51,765 nucleotides of DNA from a virus. The notes below the pieces were generated by a model. The model saw nothing but the letters and a program-made list of their open reading frames with translations. It was not told the DNA's origin and did not search any database. The number at the start of each line of letters is the position of its first letter. Position 1 is the stretch's first letter. A program made the translations under genes and the position numbers. Below, piece by piece: positions 32,386-40,880 of this stretch. The DNA lies in IMG/VR virus record IMGVR_UViG_3300025669_000044, positions 1 to 51,765 of that record; one strand, written 5' to 3'.

Positions 32386-32406
32386 ATAGAGAGATAATCT
32401 CTCTAT
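32386..32406. promoter_or_regulatory. Perfect 10-base-arm palindrome in the 5' untranslated region
   Basis: ATAGAGAGAT, one base, ATCTCTCTAT. It lies about 15-36 bases after the expected transcription start of the SSB-like/recA operon. It could be an operator for self-regulation or a stabilising mRNA hairpin. No T-run follows, so it is not a standard terminator. Confidence 0.55.
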
Positions 32407-32428
32407 GATTCTTCGACCTTATACACTA

Positions 32429-32457
32429 AGTATAGCACATAAAATCATGTTTGTCAA
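32429..32457 (-). promoter_or_regulatory. Sigma70-type promoter
   Basis: TTGACA at 32452-32457, 17-base spacer, TATACT at 32429-32434. Drives the SSB-like, RecA, protease and kinase genes. Upstream gene is the DNA polymerase. Confidence 0.87.
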
Positions 32458-32473
32458 GTTTTATTTTTTCTTT

Positions 32474-34927
32474 TTATGCAATCTCTGCCCAAGTCTTACC
32501 TACTTTCATATCAACTGTTAAAGGAACTCGCAATTTCTTATATGGTGATTGAGCATATTCTAAAATTATTTCTCTGACCTTTTCAACATCACAGTCTTTA
32601 ACTTCAAGAATACCTGCATCATGTATTTGATGAACATATTTTGCATCTAAGTTATTTTCTTTTACTTTTCGCCATACTTTACACATACCTATAAACACCA
32701 TTTCTACTGCCCAGCTCTGTACAATAAATGACTTTGCCTGTCTAACAATTTCATCTCTTTGTCTGCCCTGTAATAATTCAATATCTGGAAATAATCTTAC
32801 TGTTCCAAAAGGTGTGAATAATTTTTTATCTGCAAATACTTTTTGTTCAATTTGTTTTAACCACATCCACCCTTCTCTACATAAGTTGAAAAACATCATC
32901 TGAATTTGAGAAGCTTCCTCCTTTGACCCGCCATGAGCGGCCACAATACCTTCAGGACTTCTGCCATACATTGAACCATAAACAATAGCTTTGACCATAT
33001 TTCTTTTCTCTTGATTTTCTTTATTAGACTTATCTAAAAAATCAGCCTCAGGTTTCTTATAGAATTGACTGGCAATCAGAGCATGAATATCTCTACCCGC
33101 ATTTACAAAATTTATACCTTTTTTATCATTAGATAGATGAAGCCATACACGAAACTCAATCTGCGAATAATCATAATAGACAAAAGAGTAACCCTCTCTA
33201 GCTACAAATATTTCTTTGATTCTACTATTTCTAGGAACATTCTGAATATTAGGCCTTGAACTCATTAATCTAGATGAATCAGGAGAGAATAAATTAAAGT
33301 TACCATGAATACGTCCATCAGATTTAATAGTTTTTTGATAGCCTTTTAATTTTTCTATATGACCTTTAACTGTTCTATACTCTAATAACCCTTTCAATGC
33401 AGGTCTTTTACTTGCTAATTTAGTAATAGCCTCAACATTGCAAGAAGGCTTATCTGATTTAGTAGTAATTGAAATAGGTAATCCTAAATCTTCATAAAGT
33501 AGTTTGCCTAATTGTTTAGATGAGTTTAAATTAAAAGTATCCTCTAACTTAAATCTTTTCTTAAACTTCAACTCACACTTATCTTTTTCTGCCTGATAAA
33601 ATTCAATCAATTCAAAAACTTTATTCTCGTCAATCTTTATACCTGTAAATGTTAAATCTGAAGAAATTATTTTTAACATTCCTGTCAAAATTTTATTTGA
33701 CTCTAAACTATTTTGTTTCTTTAATACTTTATATAATTTAACAAATAACTTACCTGTATAATAGACATCTTCACCACAATAATGTTTTCTATCTTCTACT
33801 GACATATTTAAAATAGTCTTTCGTTCAATATATTCCTTGTAAGCTATACCAAAATATAACTGAATTAAAAAGCCTAAGCTTGTGCCTCCCAAAGGATTAA
33901 CCAAGAATTGCATTAGTCTTGTGTCTGCTACTAAATTATCGCACAGATTAAATTTCTTTGATAAGAAGAACTCTAAGTCAAATTCTGCATTATGAAAGAT
34001 TAATTTTTTATTCTTTAATTCATTATAGATATAGGGTAAGACTTCACTATAAAATTTATTGCTTTTATAATTTGCTTTAAATAATTTTCCCTGTCCCTTA
34101 CATTTTTCGCATACAATCTCTTTGCTCTCTACTGTGATTAAACCATTGTTACACTCACACTTATCAAACGTATCGTAATCTTCTGCATCTATTGAAAAAA
34201 TCTTTTGTGTTTTTACATCCATTAAACCCACCGTAACAATCTCATCACTAAAACAATCTAATCCAGATGTTTCTAAATCGCATACAACGTACTCATTAAA
34301 TGTTTTTAATTCCTTTACATCAGAAGTATAAGTCAATTTTTTATTCGCCTCTTCGGAATCTTGCTCTAGAATAGCTTTTACTCTAGCAAAACCAAGCTCT
34401 GTTTGTCTAATCTGTTTTGAGCGAGAAGTAAAATTAGATAAATAAAACATATCATAAATAGGAACTATATTACACTTATAATCTGGATTGTAAAATTTCT
34501 GACCTACAACTTGCTTTAAAGGAAATCTATTATTAACTGCCGGTATTAACCATTGAGTTATCATCTTGCCTATAATAATAATTACTTTGGGTTTTACTGT
34601 TCTAATTTCATTATCTAAATATAAATCAAAACATTTTTTCTTCATTACTTTTGTAGGCTTCTTAGACTTATCAGAAATAAAACATTTGCAAAAGCACGTA
34701 ACATAAGTTGTATCTAAAGAAAGACCTATTTTTCCTAAATAGTTATTTAAATAATCGTTATATTCTTTACTTGATGCAATAGACTGAGACTGCAAATCAT
34801 TTATAAAAGGTGAATCAAAAACAATCATTACATCAGCATCCTTATTTCCTCTGCCTGTAATAAAATTTGTTTCTATAAAACCTCTAGATGATTGCTTGTG
34901 ATAGGTACATTCCATACATTTTATCAT
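32474..34927 (-). CDS. Family A DNA polymerase with UDG-like N-terminal domain
   Basis: 817 residues. N-terminal UDG-superfamily-like domain (1-185: CxxC start, DADVMIVFDSP, TYVTCFCKC, KPKVIIIIG). 3'-5' exonuclease with DLETSG (Asp217, Glu219), HNAEFD (Asp317) and a zinc-ribbon insertion (Cys257, Cys259, Cys273, Cys276). Polymerase: DYSQIE (586-591), KRNMVKAIVYGSMYG (641-655), QIHD (767-770). SPO1-type phage polymerases have a similar UDG-like start. Replicative polymerase of this phage. Confidence 0.92.
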   Translation of the reverse strand: MIKCMECTYHKQSSRGFIETNFITGRGNKDADVMIVFDSPFINDLQSQSIASSKEYNDYLNNYLGKIGLSLDTTYVTCFCKCFISDKSKKPTKVMKKKCFDLYLDNEIRTVKPKVIIIIGKMITQWLIPAVNNRFPLKQVVGQKFYNPDYKCNIVPIYDMFYLSNFTSRSKQIRQTELGFARVKAILEQDSEEANKKLTYTSDVKELKTFNEYVVCDLETSGLDCFSDEIVTVGLMDVKTQKIFSIDAEDYDTFDKCECNNGLITVESKEIVCEKCKGQGKLFKANYKSNKFYSEVLPYIYNELKNKKLIFHNAEFDLEFFLSKKFNLCDNLVADTRLMQFLVNPLGGTSLGFLIQLYFGIAYKEYIERKTILNMSVEDRKHYCGEDVYYTGKLFVKLYKVLKKQNSLESNKILTGMLKIISSDLTFTGIKIDENKVFELIEFYQAEKDKCELKFKKRFKLEDTFNLNSSKQLGKLLYEDLGLPISITTKSDKPSCNVEAITKLASKRPALKGLLEYRTVKGHIEKLKGYQKTIKSDGRIHGNFNLFSPDSSRLMSSRPNIQNVPRNSRIKEIFVAREGYSFVYYDYSQIEFRVWLHLSNDKKGINFVNAGRDIHALIASQFYKKPEADFLDKSNKENQEKRNMVKAIVYGSMYGRSPEGIVAAHGGSKEEASQIQMMFFNLCREGWMWLKQIEQKVFADKKLFTPFGTVRLFPDIELLQGRQRDEIVRQAKSFIVQSWAVEMVFIGMCKVWRKVKENNLDAKYVHQIHDAGILEVKDCDVEKVREIILEYAQSPYKKLRVPLTVDMKVGKTWAEIA

Positions 34928-36327
34928 TATTTTTCCTTTTTGTTTTCAAGAATCCAATACCATGTATCAGCTCGTTTAATCTCTTTCATTATAGTAAATA
35001 AACTTTCATTAACTATTTCATCAATAGATTTCTTTTTAGAAAAGAGTTTAGATACTGCACCTTTATATTTGTTTAATATATTCTTAATGATTATCTTAAC
35101 TTCTGTTTGTTGAGTTTCGTCTAATTTATTATAGACGGTTTCGTTATATGTTGAGCTAGAAATTAAATCAGTATTAAAATTATATGCTTCTAATTGTTTT
35201 ACTAATAAACTTCTTTTCTTATCTTGAACAGTTTCTACATGAGTCATTCCAGCTTTCGCAAAGAATGGAGAGTATTTACTCATTACTGCAACTGTCTCAA
35301 TGTAGGGACAATCACTTAACTTAAAGTATTCTCTTAGAAAATAATGTGCTAGACCAATTCCTCGATACTGTGGATGTAAAATAACCCTAGAGATACATTC
35401 AAACTGTTTATTAATTTCTGTGCATATCTCTTTGGTCATCTTAGCATATTTCTTATTAGTGTAAATGTTTCTTCCCTTTAATGCTAGATGTGGGTAAGTG
35501 ATGGCCATGACACCAATTACTGTATCTTTATGTAATAGTCTGTAATAATTCTTTACTGCACCTAATCGAGATTGTCTGTAATGAAACTTAGATAATTTTT
35601 TATAATCTTCTTTGTCTCCTTTTTCTACTCTGACATCTGTATAAATTTCTTTAATTCTTTTTGGATAATCGTCTAAAGTTTTTCTGTAACTCTCTACTTC
35701 ATCTTCAAAGCCTTTCTTTATAATTAAACTAGGTTTTAATGAATCTATTAAATCTTCGTGTGTTGTAGCACAAACTACACATTTATTTAATTGTCTAGCA
35801 ATCTTCTGTAAATTATAAGCTACGATCTTAGCTGTTGTTCTGTCTAGCTTTGCACCAAATTCATCTAGAATCCACACTTTAGCATCTAAGTCAATGAACT
35901 TTGCTATTGCATATCTATACTTTTGCCCATCAGATAATTGATTATACTTTCTTAAATATAAAAACGCATCTCCAAGACCTGCTAGATTTAATTTCTTAAT
36001 AGCATCATTCAAATCTTTTCCAACACCTTCAATTAAAATCTCATTATCATCTATTTTAATATCATCTATTGATAAACTATTTTTAAATTTACTAAATATA
36101 TTTTTTAATAACCAAGATTTACCTGAGCCACTAGAGCCTGTAATGTATACTACATCATTTGAGCATAAGTCAAATTTAAAGTTATCATAAATTTTAAATT
36201 CTTTTTCATCATCTATCCCTAGACCAAAAGCATCTGCAACCAATACAGAGCGTTCTGTTATTTCTCCTTTAGTTTTAAATGAATGAGATACACAGAAATC
36301 TTTCTTTTGTATTTTATATTCGCTCAT
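34927..36327 (-). CDS. ABC ATPase fused to a GNAT acetyltransferase domain
   Basis: 466 residues. ATPase half: Walker A GSSGSGKS (64-71), signature NQLSDGQKYR (129-138), Walker B WILDEFGA (Asp155-Glu156), His-switch TTHED. GNAT half from about 240: SKFHYRQSRLG, then RVILHPQYRGIGLAHYFL (acetyl-CoA loop) and SPFFAKAGM. There are no membrane segments, so it is not a transporter. The HYR motif before the GNAT core recalls Mom-like or other nucleic-acid-modifying GNATs. Target unknown. Confidence 0.8.
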   Translation of the reverse strand: MSEYKIQKKDFCVSHSFKTKGEITERSVLVADAFGLGIDDEKEFKIYDNFKFDLCSNDVVYITGSSGSGKSWLLKNIFSKFKNSLSIDDIKIDDNEILIEGVGKDLNDAIKKLNLAGLGDAFLYLRKYNQLSDGQKYRYAIAKFIDLDAKVWILDEFGAKLDRTTAKIVAYNLQKIARQLNKCVVCATTHEDLIDSLKPSLIIKKGFEDEVESYRKTLDDYPKRIKEIYTDVRVEKGDKEDYKKLSKFHYRQSRLGAVKNYYRLLHKDTVIGVMAITYPHLALKGRNIYTNKKYAKMTKEICTEINKQFECISRVILHPQYRGIGLAHYFLREYFKLSDCPYIETVAVMSKYSPFFAKAGMTHVETVQDKKRSLLVKQLEAYNFNTDLISSSTYNETVYNKLDETQQTEVKIIIKNILNKYKGAVSKLFSKKKSIDEIVNESLFTIMKEIKRADTWYWILENKKEK

Positions 36328-36524
36328 AATTCAATGCTCACTATTGTATTGTAACCCGCAATGATTACAGTATCGTTAAATTTTTCTTTAGCCGGAATAC
36401 CTTCTACTAATACACCTGACACCTGAAGTTTTGTTTTTGTATTGAACTCTTTAATTAATTTTTCAATATCTGTTTTTAAATCTTTAACTTCTTCAGGTAA
36501 TTTATCTGTTGTAATTTTACTCAT
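36324..36524 (-). CDS. Small unknown protein
   Basis: 66 residues from ATG 36524 (GAGGAGACAGAAT upstream). Helical first half, then beta-like VSGVLVEGIPAKEKFN. ATGA overlap with the ABC-GNAT gene suggests a functional link; a longer frame to 36539 is less likely. Confidence 0.6.
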   Translation of the reverse strand: MSKITTDKLPEEVKDLKTDIEKLIKEFNTKTKLQVSGVLVEGIPAKEKFNDTVIIAGYNTIVSIEL

Positions 36525-36753
36525 ATTCTGTCTCCTCAATTAAATGTTTAAACGAACATCTTTTACATTTCTTTTCTATTGCTTTTTTAATTTCATATTT
36601 ATGCCATATTTTTATAGATTTAGCAATTTCTATTGCTTGTTTTCTCTCTAGACCTTTCCATGCTTGATATTTAATACCTTGCAATTCTCTGACTGGAGGA
36701 TTACTCATTACTTCTAGAATTGATTCCAATAATTTATCTCGTTTAATTCTCAT
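36517..36753 (-). CDS. Small helical protein with C-terminal Cys pair, probably leaderless
   Basis: 78 residues, helical, with KKCKRCSFKH near the end. The ATG is six bases after the -10 box of the promoter at 36760-36788, so translation should start at the first transcribed base. An internal ATG at 36708 is the alternative. First gene of the ABC-GNAT/polymerase operon. Confidence 0.6.
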   Translation of the reverse strand: MRIKRDKLLESILEVMSNPPVRELQGIKYQAWKGLERKQAIEIAKSIKIWHKYEIKKAIEKKCKRCSFKHLIEETEYE

Positions 36754-36756
36754 ACG

Positions 36757-37980
36757 TCAAGTATAGCACACTTTCTCTGCTTTGTCAAGTTTTATTTTTC
36801 CCTCTAATTTTAAATGTGGTATAAAAAATAAACAAGCAAATGTAAATATCGCTGATATAATAACTAGAGTATTAAAACCAATCATATCATAGAGCAAACC
36901 CCCTATATAGCCTGAGCCCATTGCACCTAAGTTTAGTACAGAGCATAACATAGCAAATACGATAGCTTCATAGCCTTTTGGTGTAGTCTTTGCAACATAA
37001 GCTAATAACACTAGATGAGATACTGCGCCTACTGTTCCCAATATAATACTATAAGCTAATAGCCACCATTGATTCGGAATCCACAAATACCATAATGTTG
37101 ATATACCACCAAAGATTACAGAGAAATATAATAATTTTTTCATATTACATTTATGAAATTTAAAGAAGTATAATATATAACCAAGTATACCAAAGACTGT
37201 ACCTGTTGCGCCTAGTAAGCCAATCATCATCTTATCCATGTGCATAGTCTCTCGCATTGTAACCATAAGCGGTGTTCCAAAAGACGGTGATAGATAATAA
37301 AAGAATAAAAATGCTACAGGTATCGCTAACTGTTTATTAAATACTACTTTAACAAATTTTAGTAGTTGAGCTTTATCTAATTTCTTTCCCTTTGCATCGG
37401 GTTCTTCATATTTTGTTATAAGAAATATAACCATAAATAAAGGAAAGATAGCACAAATTAAAAATGCTAATCTATAATCAAAGTATTTTGAAATCCATGC
37501 ACCACCCAATGATGTAATAAGACCTGCTAACGAAATCGCTGTCCAAGATATTGCCTGAAGCTTACCCTGTAAATTATGTTTTTTCTCTAATACACAGACT
37601 AAACCATCTGCTCCAACATCTGAAAATGCAAAAGCTAATCCTGTTAAAAAGCCTGTCAAAATTAATGTATGAACTGTCAATCCAAATATTGCTACTAACA
37701 TGCTTATAACAAATATGATGGAGTAATTTAATATCAACCAATATTTACATTTCTTTTTTAATAATGGAAATGAATCAACAATAATACCAAATAAAGGTTT
37801 GATTGTCCAAGGAATTGTTATGATACAACCAATTAATGCTATGTTGGCTACTGACAAATGCCATACTTCTCTTTGAAGATAATATAACGGAGCAGACTTC
37901 AATCCCCATATACCTTGTAAGAAGTATACAAAAGCAAAAAATATATATGTTGTTATTGGTATTGCTTTATTCTTTAACAT
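36757..37980 (-). CDS. BT1-type folate/pteridine transporter (major facilitator)
   Basis: 407 residues with about 12 transmembrane segments. ITIPWTIKPLFGIIVDSFPL and FAFSDVGADGLVCVLE match the BT1/folate-biopterin family signatures (PWxIKPLxGxxxD; DvxaDalvve). An inner-membrane carrier; the likely substrate is folate or a pterin, but other small molecules are possible. The C-terminal 13 residues are encoded by a promoter cassette. Transporters are very rare in phages. Confidence 0.78.
   Translation of the reverse strand: MLKNKAIPITTYIFFAFVYFLQGIWGLKSAPLYYLQREVWHLSVANIALIGCIITIPWTIKPLFGIIVDSFPLLKKKCKYWLILNYSIIFVISMLVAIFGLTVHTLILTGFLTGLAFAFSDVGADGLVCVLEKKHNLQGKLQAISWTAISLAGLITSLGGAWISKYFDYRLAFLICAIFPLFMVIFLITKYEEPDAKGKKLDKAQLLKFVKVVFNKQLAIPVAFLFFYYLSPSFGTPLMVTMRETMHMDKMMIGLLGATGTVFGILGYILYFFKFHKCNMKKLLYFSVIFGGISTLWYLWIPNQWWLLAYSIILGTVGAVSHLVLLAYVAKTTPKGYEAIVFAMLCSVLNLGAMGSGYIGGLLYDMIGFNTLVIISAIFTFACLFFIPHLKLEGKIKLDKAEKVCYT
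36760..36788 (-). promoter_or_regulatory. Sigma70-type promoter (leaderless gene downstream)
   Basis: TTGACA at 36783-36788, 17-base spacer, TATACT at 36760-36765. The whole promoter also encodes the last residues of the transporter upstream (KIKLDKAEKVCYT). Confidence 0.87.
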
Positions 37981-37981
37981 C

Positions 37982-38164
37982 TTATCCTTTATAAACTTTC
38001 GGAGTTTTATACTTAATAATAATTCTCTCTACTTCAACTTCTTTGTGCTTACTAAAAGTCTTGTAAACATTATTCGTATCTAGACCTCTGCTATGATTTG
38101 CTTTAACATATTCTAAACCATTTACTTTAAATTTGTTTCCTTCTGGAACTGCACTTAATTTCAT
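37982..38164 (-). CDS. Small unknown protein
   Basis: 60 residues, basic, no recognised domain (KFKVNGLEYVKANHSRGL). Lies between the phosphoesterase and transporter genes with one-base spacers. Confidence 0.55.
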   Translation of the reverse strand: MKLSAVPEGNKFKVNGLEYVKANHSRGLDTNNVYKTFSKHKEVEVERIIIKYKTPKVYKG

Positions 38165-38165
38165 T

Positions 38166-38684
38166 TTATTTCTCCTTTTTTAATTTAGCTAATGCTTCTT
38201 GAAATTTAATTGGTCTAAAATTATTTACATCAACACCAACATTAATCAAACTTACATTCTGAATTTTTCTTACTGACCATTTCTCATGCACATGTCCTAC
38301 AAAATTAATATCATAGTTAGAGTTATAATGTTCGGGTTTATGCACACAATAGACTGACCTCTTACAATACTTTATTAATAGACCTTCTATGATAGTCTTA
38401 GTTGAGTTATTTCTATCGTGATTACCTCTAACATGAATTATCAAACCATTAAGTTTTTCTTCCCATTGTTTTGCTGTTACTCTAACACCTTCGCCTCTTA
38501 CATCAGAAGAATTTTTAAAACAGAAATCTCCTAAATGAAATACTGTGTCCTCTGGTCTGACTCGCATATTATGATTTTTAATAATTGTTTCATTCATATG
38601 CTCTAGAGATTTAAAAGGTCTATTACAATACTTTATAATATTTTTATGACCTAAATGATAATCAGAAGTAAACCAGAAATTCAT
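38166..38684 (-). CDS. Calcineurin-like phosphoesterase
   Basis: 172 residues. FTSDYHLGHKNII (Asp8, His10), HLGDFCF, VRGNHDRNN and FVGHVHEKW are the metal-binding motifs of a compact metallophosphoesterase, similar in size to YfcE/phage phosphoesterases. Placed next to the RNA ligase with a 2-base gap, it could prepare RNA ends (removing 2',3'-cyclic or terminal phosphate), by inference from position. Confidence 0.8.
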   Translation of the reverse strand: MNFWFTSDYHLGHKNIIKYCNRPFKSLEHMNETIIKNHNMRVRPEDTVFHLGDFCFKNSSDVRGEGVRVTAKQWEEKLNGLIIHVRGNHDRNNSTKTIIEGLLIKYCKRSVYCVHKPEHYNSNYDINFVGHVHEKWSVRKIQNVSLINVGVDVNNFRPIKFQEALAKLKKEK

Positions 38685-38686
38685 TG

Positions 38687-39373
38687 TTATCCTTTTGGTT
38701 TTGAATCGTTATCTATTGTCTTTTTAAATAATTTACCGGAAGCTGAATGATAAATAACAATGCCTTCAGGTCGCATAAAATCAGAAACAGCCTTACTTCC
38801 ATTAATTCTAAGCGATTCTAAAACAGACTCTATTCGGATAGTATCAAATACGCCGGTATATAAAACAGGAACTACTGAGCAACACTCTGGACAATAGTTT
38901 CTTTTATCTGTAACTTCTAGAGGAATATCTCTATTAGACCATCTACCTGAATTAAACAAAGCAAATCTTTTTTCATCTAAATCATAGTTTCTTTGAATAC
39001 CATTTCCATACCATTCGCCATAGTGTCTGCCTTCGCCTAACTCCAATAATTTATCTGCATTAGCTTTAACCCATTTTGCAAAACCGTAATTATCACCTTT
39101 AGAGGAGCAGTCAAGCCATCGTTTTCTTGAGCCTGCAAACATAAATAAAATATCATCTTCATCTGTAATAGCAAGAGTTTTATATACACAATACCTCTCT
39201 ACAAAATCGTACATTTCTTCTATTGCTGATTTATCTTTCTCAAATTTAAAATTAGTAAATAAATCCTTATAACTAATAATACAAACTTGAGCATTAGTTC
39301 CGTCAATTTTTTCTGTAATTACTGTATCTCTACTAAGTCTAGGTATTTTATCAAATTTTTGAAACTCGAGCAT
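38687..39373 (-). CDS. RNA ligase (T4 Rnl2-like / adenylyltransferase)
   Basis: 228 residues. ITEKIDGTNAQV gives the adenylated Lys22 (KxDGTN), followed by HYGEWYGNG, RFALFN and RPEGIVIYH plus LFKKTIDND, matching motifs I, III, IIIa, IV and V of nucleotidyltransferase RNA ligases. It is short, lacking a C-terminal domain. Works on RNA nicks; RtcB is encoded next. Confidence 0.82.
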   Translation of the reverse strand: MLEFQKFDKIPRLSRDTVITEKIDGTNAQVCIISYKDLFTNFKFEKDKSAIEEMYDFVERYCVYKTLAITDEDDILFMFAGSRKRWLDCSSKGDNYGFAKWVKANADKLLELGEGRHYGEWYGNGIQRNYDLDEKRFALFNSGRWSNRDIPLEVTDKRNYCPECCSVVPVLYTGVFDTIRIESVLESLRINGSKAVSDFMRPEGIVIYHSASGKLFKKTIDNDSKPKG

Positions 39374-39376
39374 AAT

Positions 39377-39490
39377 TTATTCTCCTTCATCTTTTTGTTT
39401 GTCTATCTGTTCTTTAATAGAAGCTAAGATTGCTTGTATCATCGGTTTATTACAAGGATTTGTTAATATAACAATTTTATTCTTATTCAT
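39377..39490 (-). CDS. Small unknown protein
   Basis: 37 residues from ATG 39490. The frame continues upstream to an ATG at 39520 that lies inside the recurring motif and has GGGAG six bases before it (47 residues). No domain recognised. First gene of the RNA-ligase group. Confidence 0.45.
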   Translation of the reverse strand: MNKNKIVILTNPCNKPMIQAILASIKEQIDKQKDEGE

Positions 39491-39507
39491 ATTCTCTGCT
39501 GTCTCCA

Positions 39508-39527
39508 CTCTCAATATCATAAAATCT
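39508..39527 (-). promoter_or_regulatory. Copy 3 of the recurring motif
   Basis: Shares 20 bases with the copy at 1281-1300. A TATAAT at 39537-39542 sits just upstream with a weak -35 (TTTAAA, 18 bases away), so the motif may start at about +3 of an RNA. The rest of the 39491-39614 gap is AT-rich with a repeated ACTATTTTAAAT and no gene. Confidence 0.5.
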
Positions 39528-39614
39528 CCCATAATTATTATACCCTTTACTGAATGATTATTTAAAATAGTAATTTAAAATAGCGAACTGTTAGTCTTTT
39601 ATACCCGATAAGTA

Positions 39615-40871
39615 TTACCCTTTTACTACAGCTAAAGGTTTTAATTCTACGACAATATCAACCAAATCTTCTTGCTCTTTCATTACAACATCAATATCTT
39701 TATAAGCACCTGAGGCTTCATCTAAATTAGACTTATCTCTAATAGCATGAATGATACCTTGCTTATCTAATTTTTTTACTTCTTCTTTTAAATTTAATTC
39801 GTTTCTAGCTTTTGTTCTACTCATTTGTCTACCTGCACCATGCGAACAGGATTTAAATGATTCCGGATTTCCTTTGCCTTTAACGATATAAGAAGCTGTT
39901 CCCTGACTGCCCGGAATTATCCCTAGCTGACCTTCTTTGGCAGACGTTGCCCCTTTTCTATGTATCCAAACATTATTACCAAAATGATTTTCTAAATTAA
40001 CATAGTTATGATGAATATTAATTTCTGTAGCAAATTCTAATATCTTAGATTTATTAAAATCATGCACAATTTCTATTGTATTAAAGCTAGTTTCAACCTT
40101 TAACGCTTTTTGAAAAGAACTCTTAATTCTTTCTAACATTAATTTTCTATTTGCATAAGCAAACTTTAAACAATAGTTCATTTCTCTTAAATAATTTTGA
40201 CCTTCTTCGGTATCTATTGGTAAAAAAGCTAATCCGTCTTCACCTTTAAACTCTGGAATATTTGAATACCATTTTTTACATAAATCTTGAGAAACTTTAT
40301 TATAGTGTTTGGCAACTTTGAATCCTAAATTTCTACTTCCACTATGAATCATAATCCAAATATAACCATCATCTCCTTTTTGAATTTCTATAAAATGATT
40401 TCCACCGCCTAAAGTTCCTAATTGTTTTAGTGCTGATTGATATTCTTGTCCTACTATTGGGTATCTATATCTAAAATCATTGGCAGTTTCTTGATAGAAG
40501 CCCATTTTTTCAGGCATTAAATCTTCGCTCTGTCTATTACTGTGATGATTTCTTCCTACTGGAATAGTTTCTCTGATATGACCTAGAATTTCTTTTAACT
40601 GCTCTACTGATAGATATTTTATAGAAGTTTTCATTGCACACATTCCACAACCAATATCAACACCTACAGCATTAGGTATCACTACATCTTTTGTAGCGAT
40701 TACTCCTCCAATAGGCATACCGTATCCTTGATGAGTGTCGGGCATTAATGCAACATGCTTAAATAAAAAAGGTAAAGATGCCAAATTTCTAGCTTGATTT
40801 ACTGCGCCTTCTTCTGGATTATTACACCAAGATTTTATTAAAGCTTTATTTTCTTCATTAATAATTTTCAT
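39615..40871 (-). CDS. rtcB: RtcB RNA ligase
   Basis: 418 residues. MPDTHQGYGMPIGGVIA, VGVDIGCGMCA, GTLGGGNHFIEI and CSHGAGRQMSR are in shortened form the RtcB signature blocks, with metal ligands and the guanylated His in HGAGR. RtcB joins 2',3'-cyclic-phosphate ends to 5'-OH ends, the ends left by many anticodon and mRNA-cleaving toxins. Near the second RNA ligase and phosphoesterase it suggests RNA repair against host defence. Confidence 0.93.
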   Translation of the reverse strand: MKIINEENKALIKSWCNNPEEGAVNQARNLASLPFLFKHVALMPDTHQGYGMPIGGVIATKDVVIPNAVGVDIGCGMCAMKTSIKYLSVEQLKEILGHIRETIPVGRNHHSNRQSEDLMPEKMGFYQETANDFRYRYPIVGQEYQSALKQLGTLGGGNHFIEIQKGDDGYIWIMIHSGSRNLGFKVAKHYNKVSQDLCKKWYSNIPEFKGEDGLAFLPIDTEEGQNYLREMNYCLKFAYANRKLMLERIKSSFQKALKVETSFNTIEIVHDFNKSKILEFATEINIHHNYVNLENHFGNNVWIHRKGATSAKEGQLGIIPGSQGTASYIVKGKGNPESFKSCSHGAGRQMSRTKARNELNLKEEVKKLDKQGIIHAIRDKSNLDEASGAYKDIDVVMKEQEDLVDIVVELKPLAVVKG

Positions 40872-40880
40872 CTAATTACC

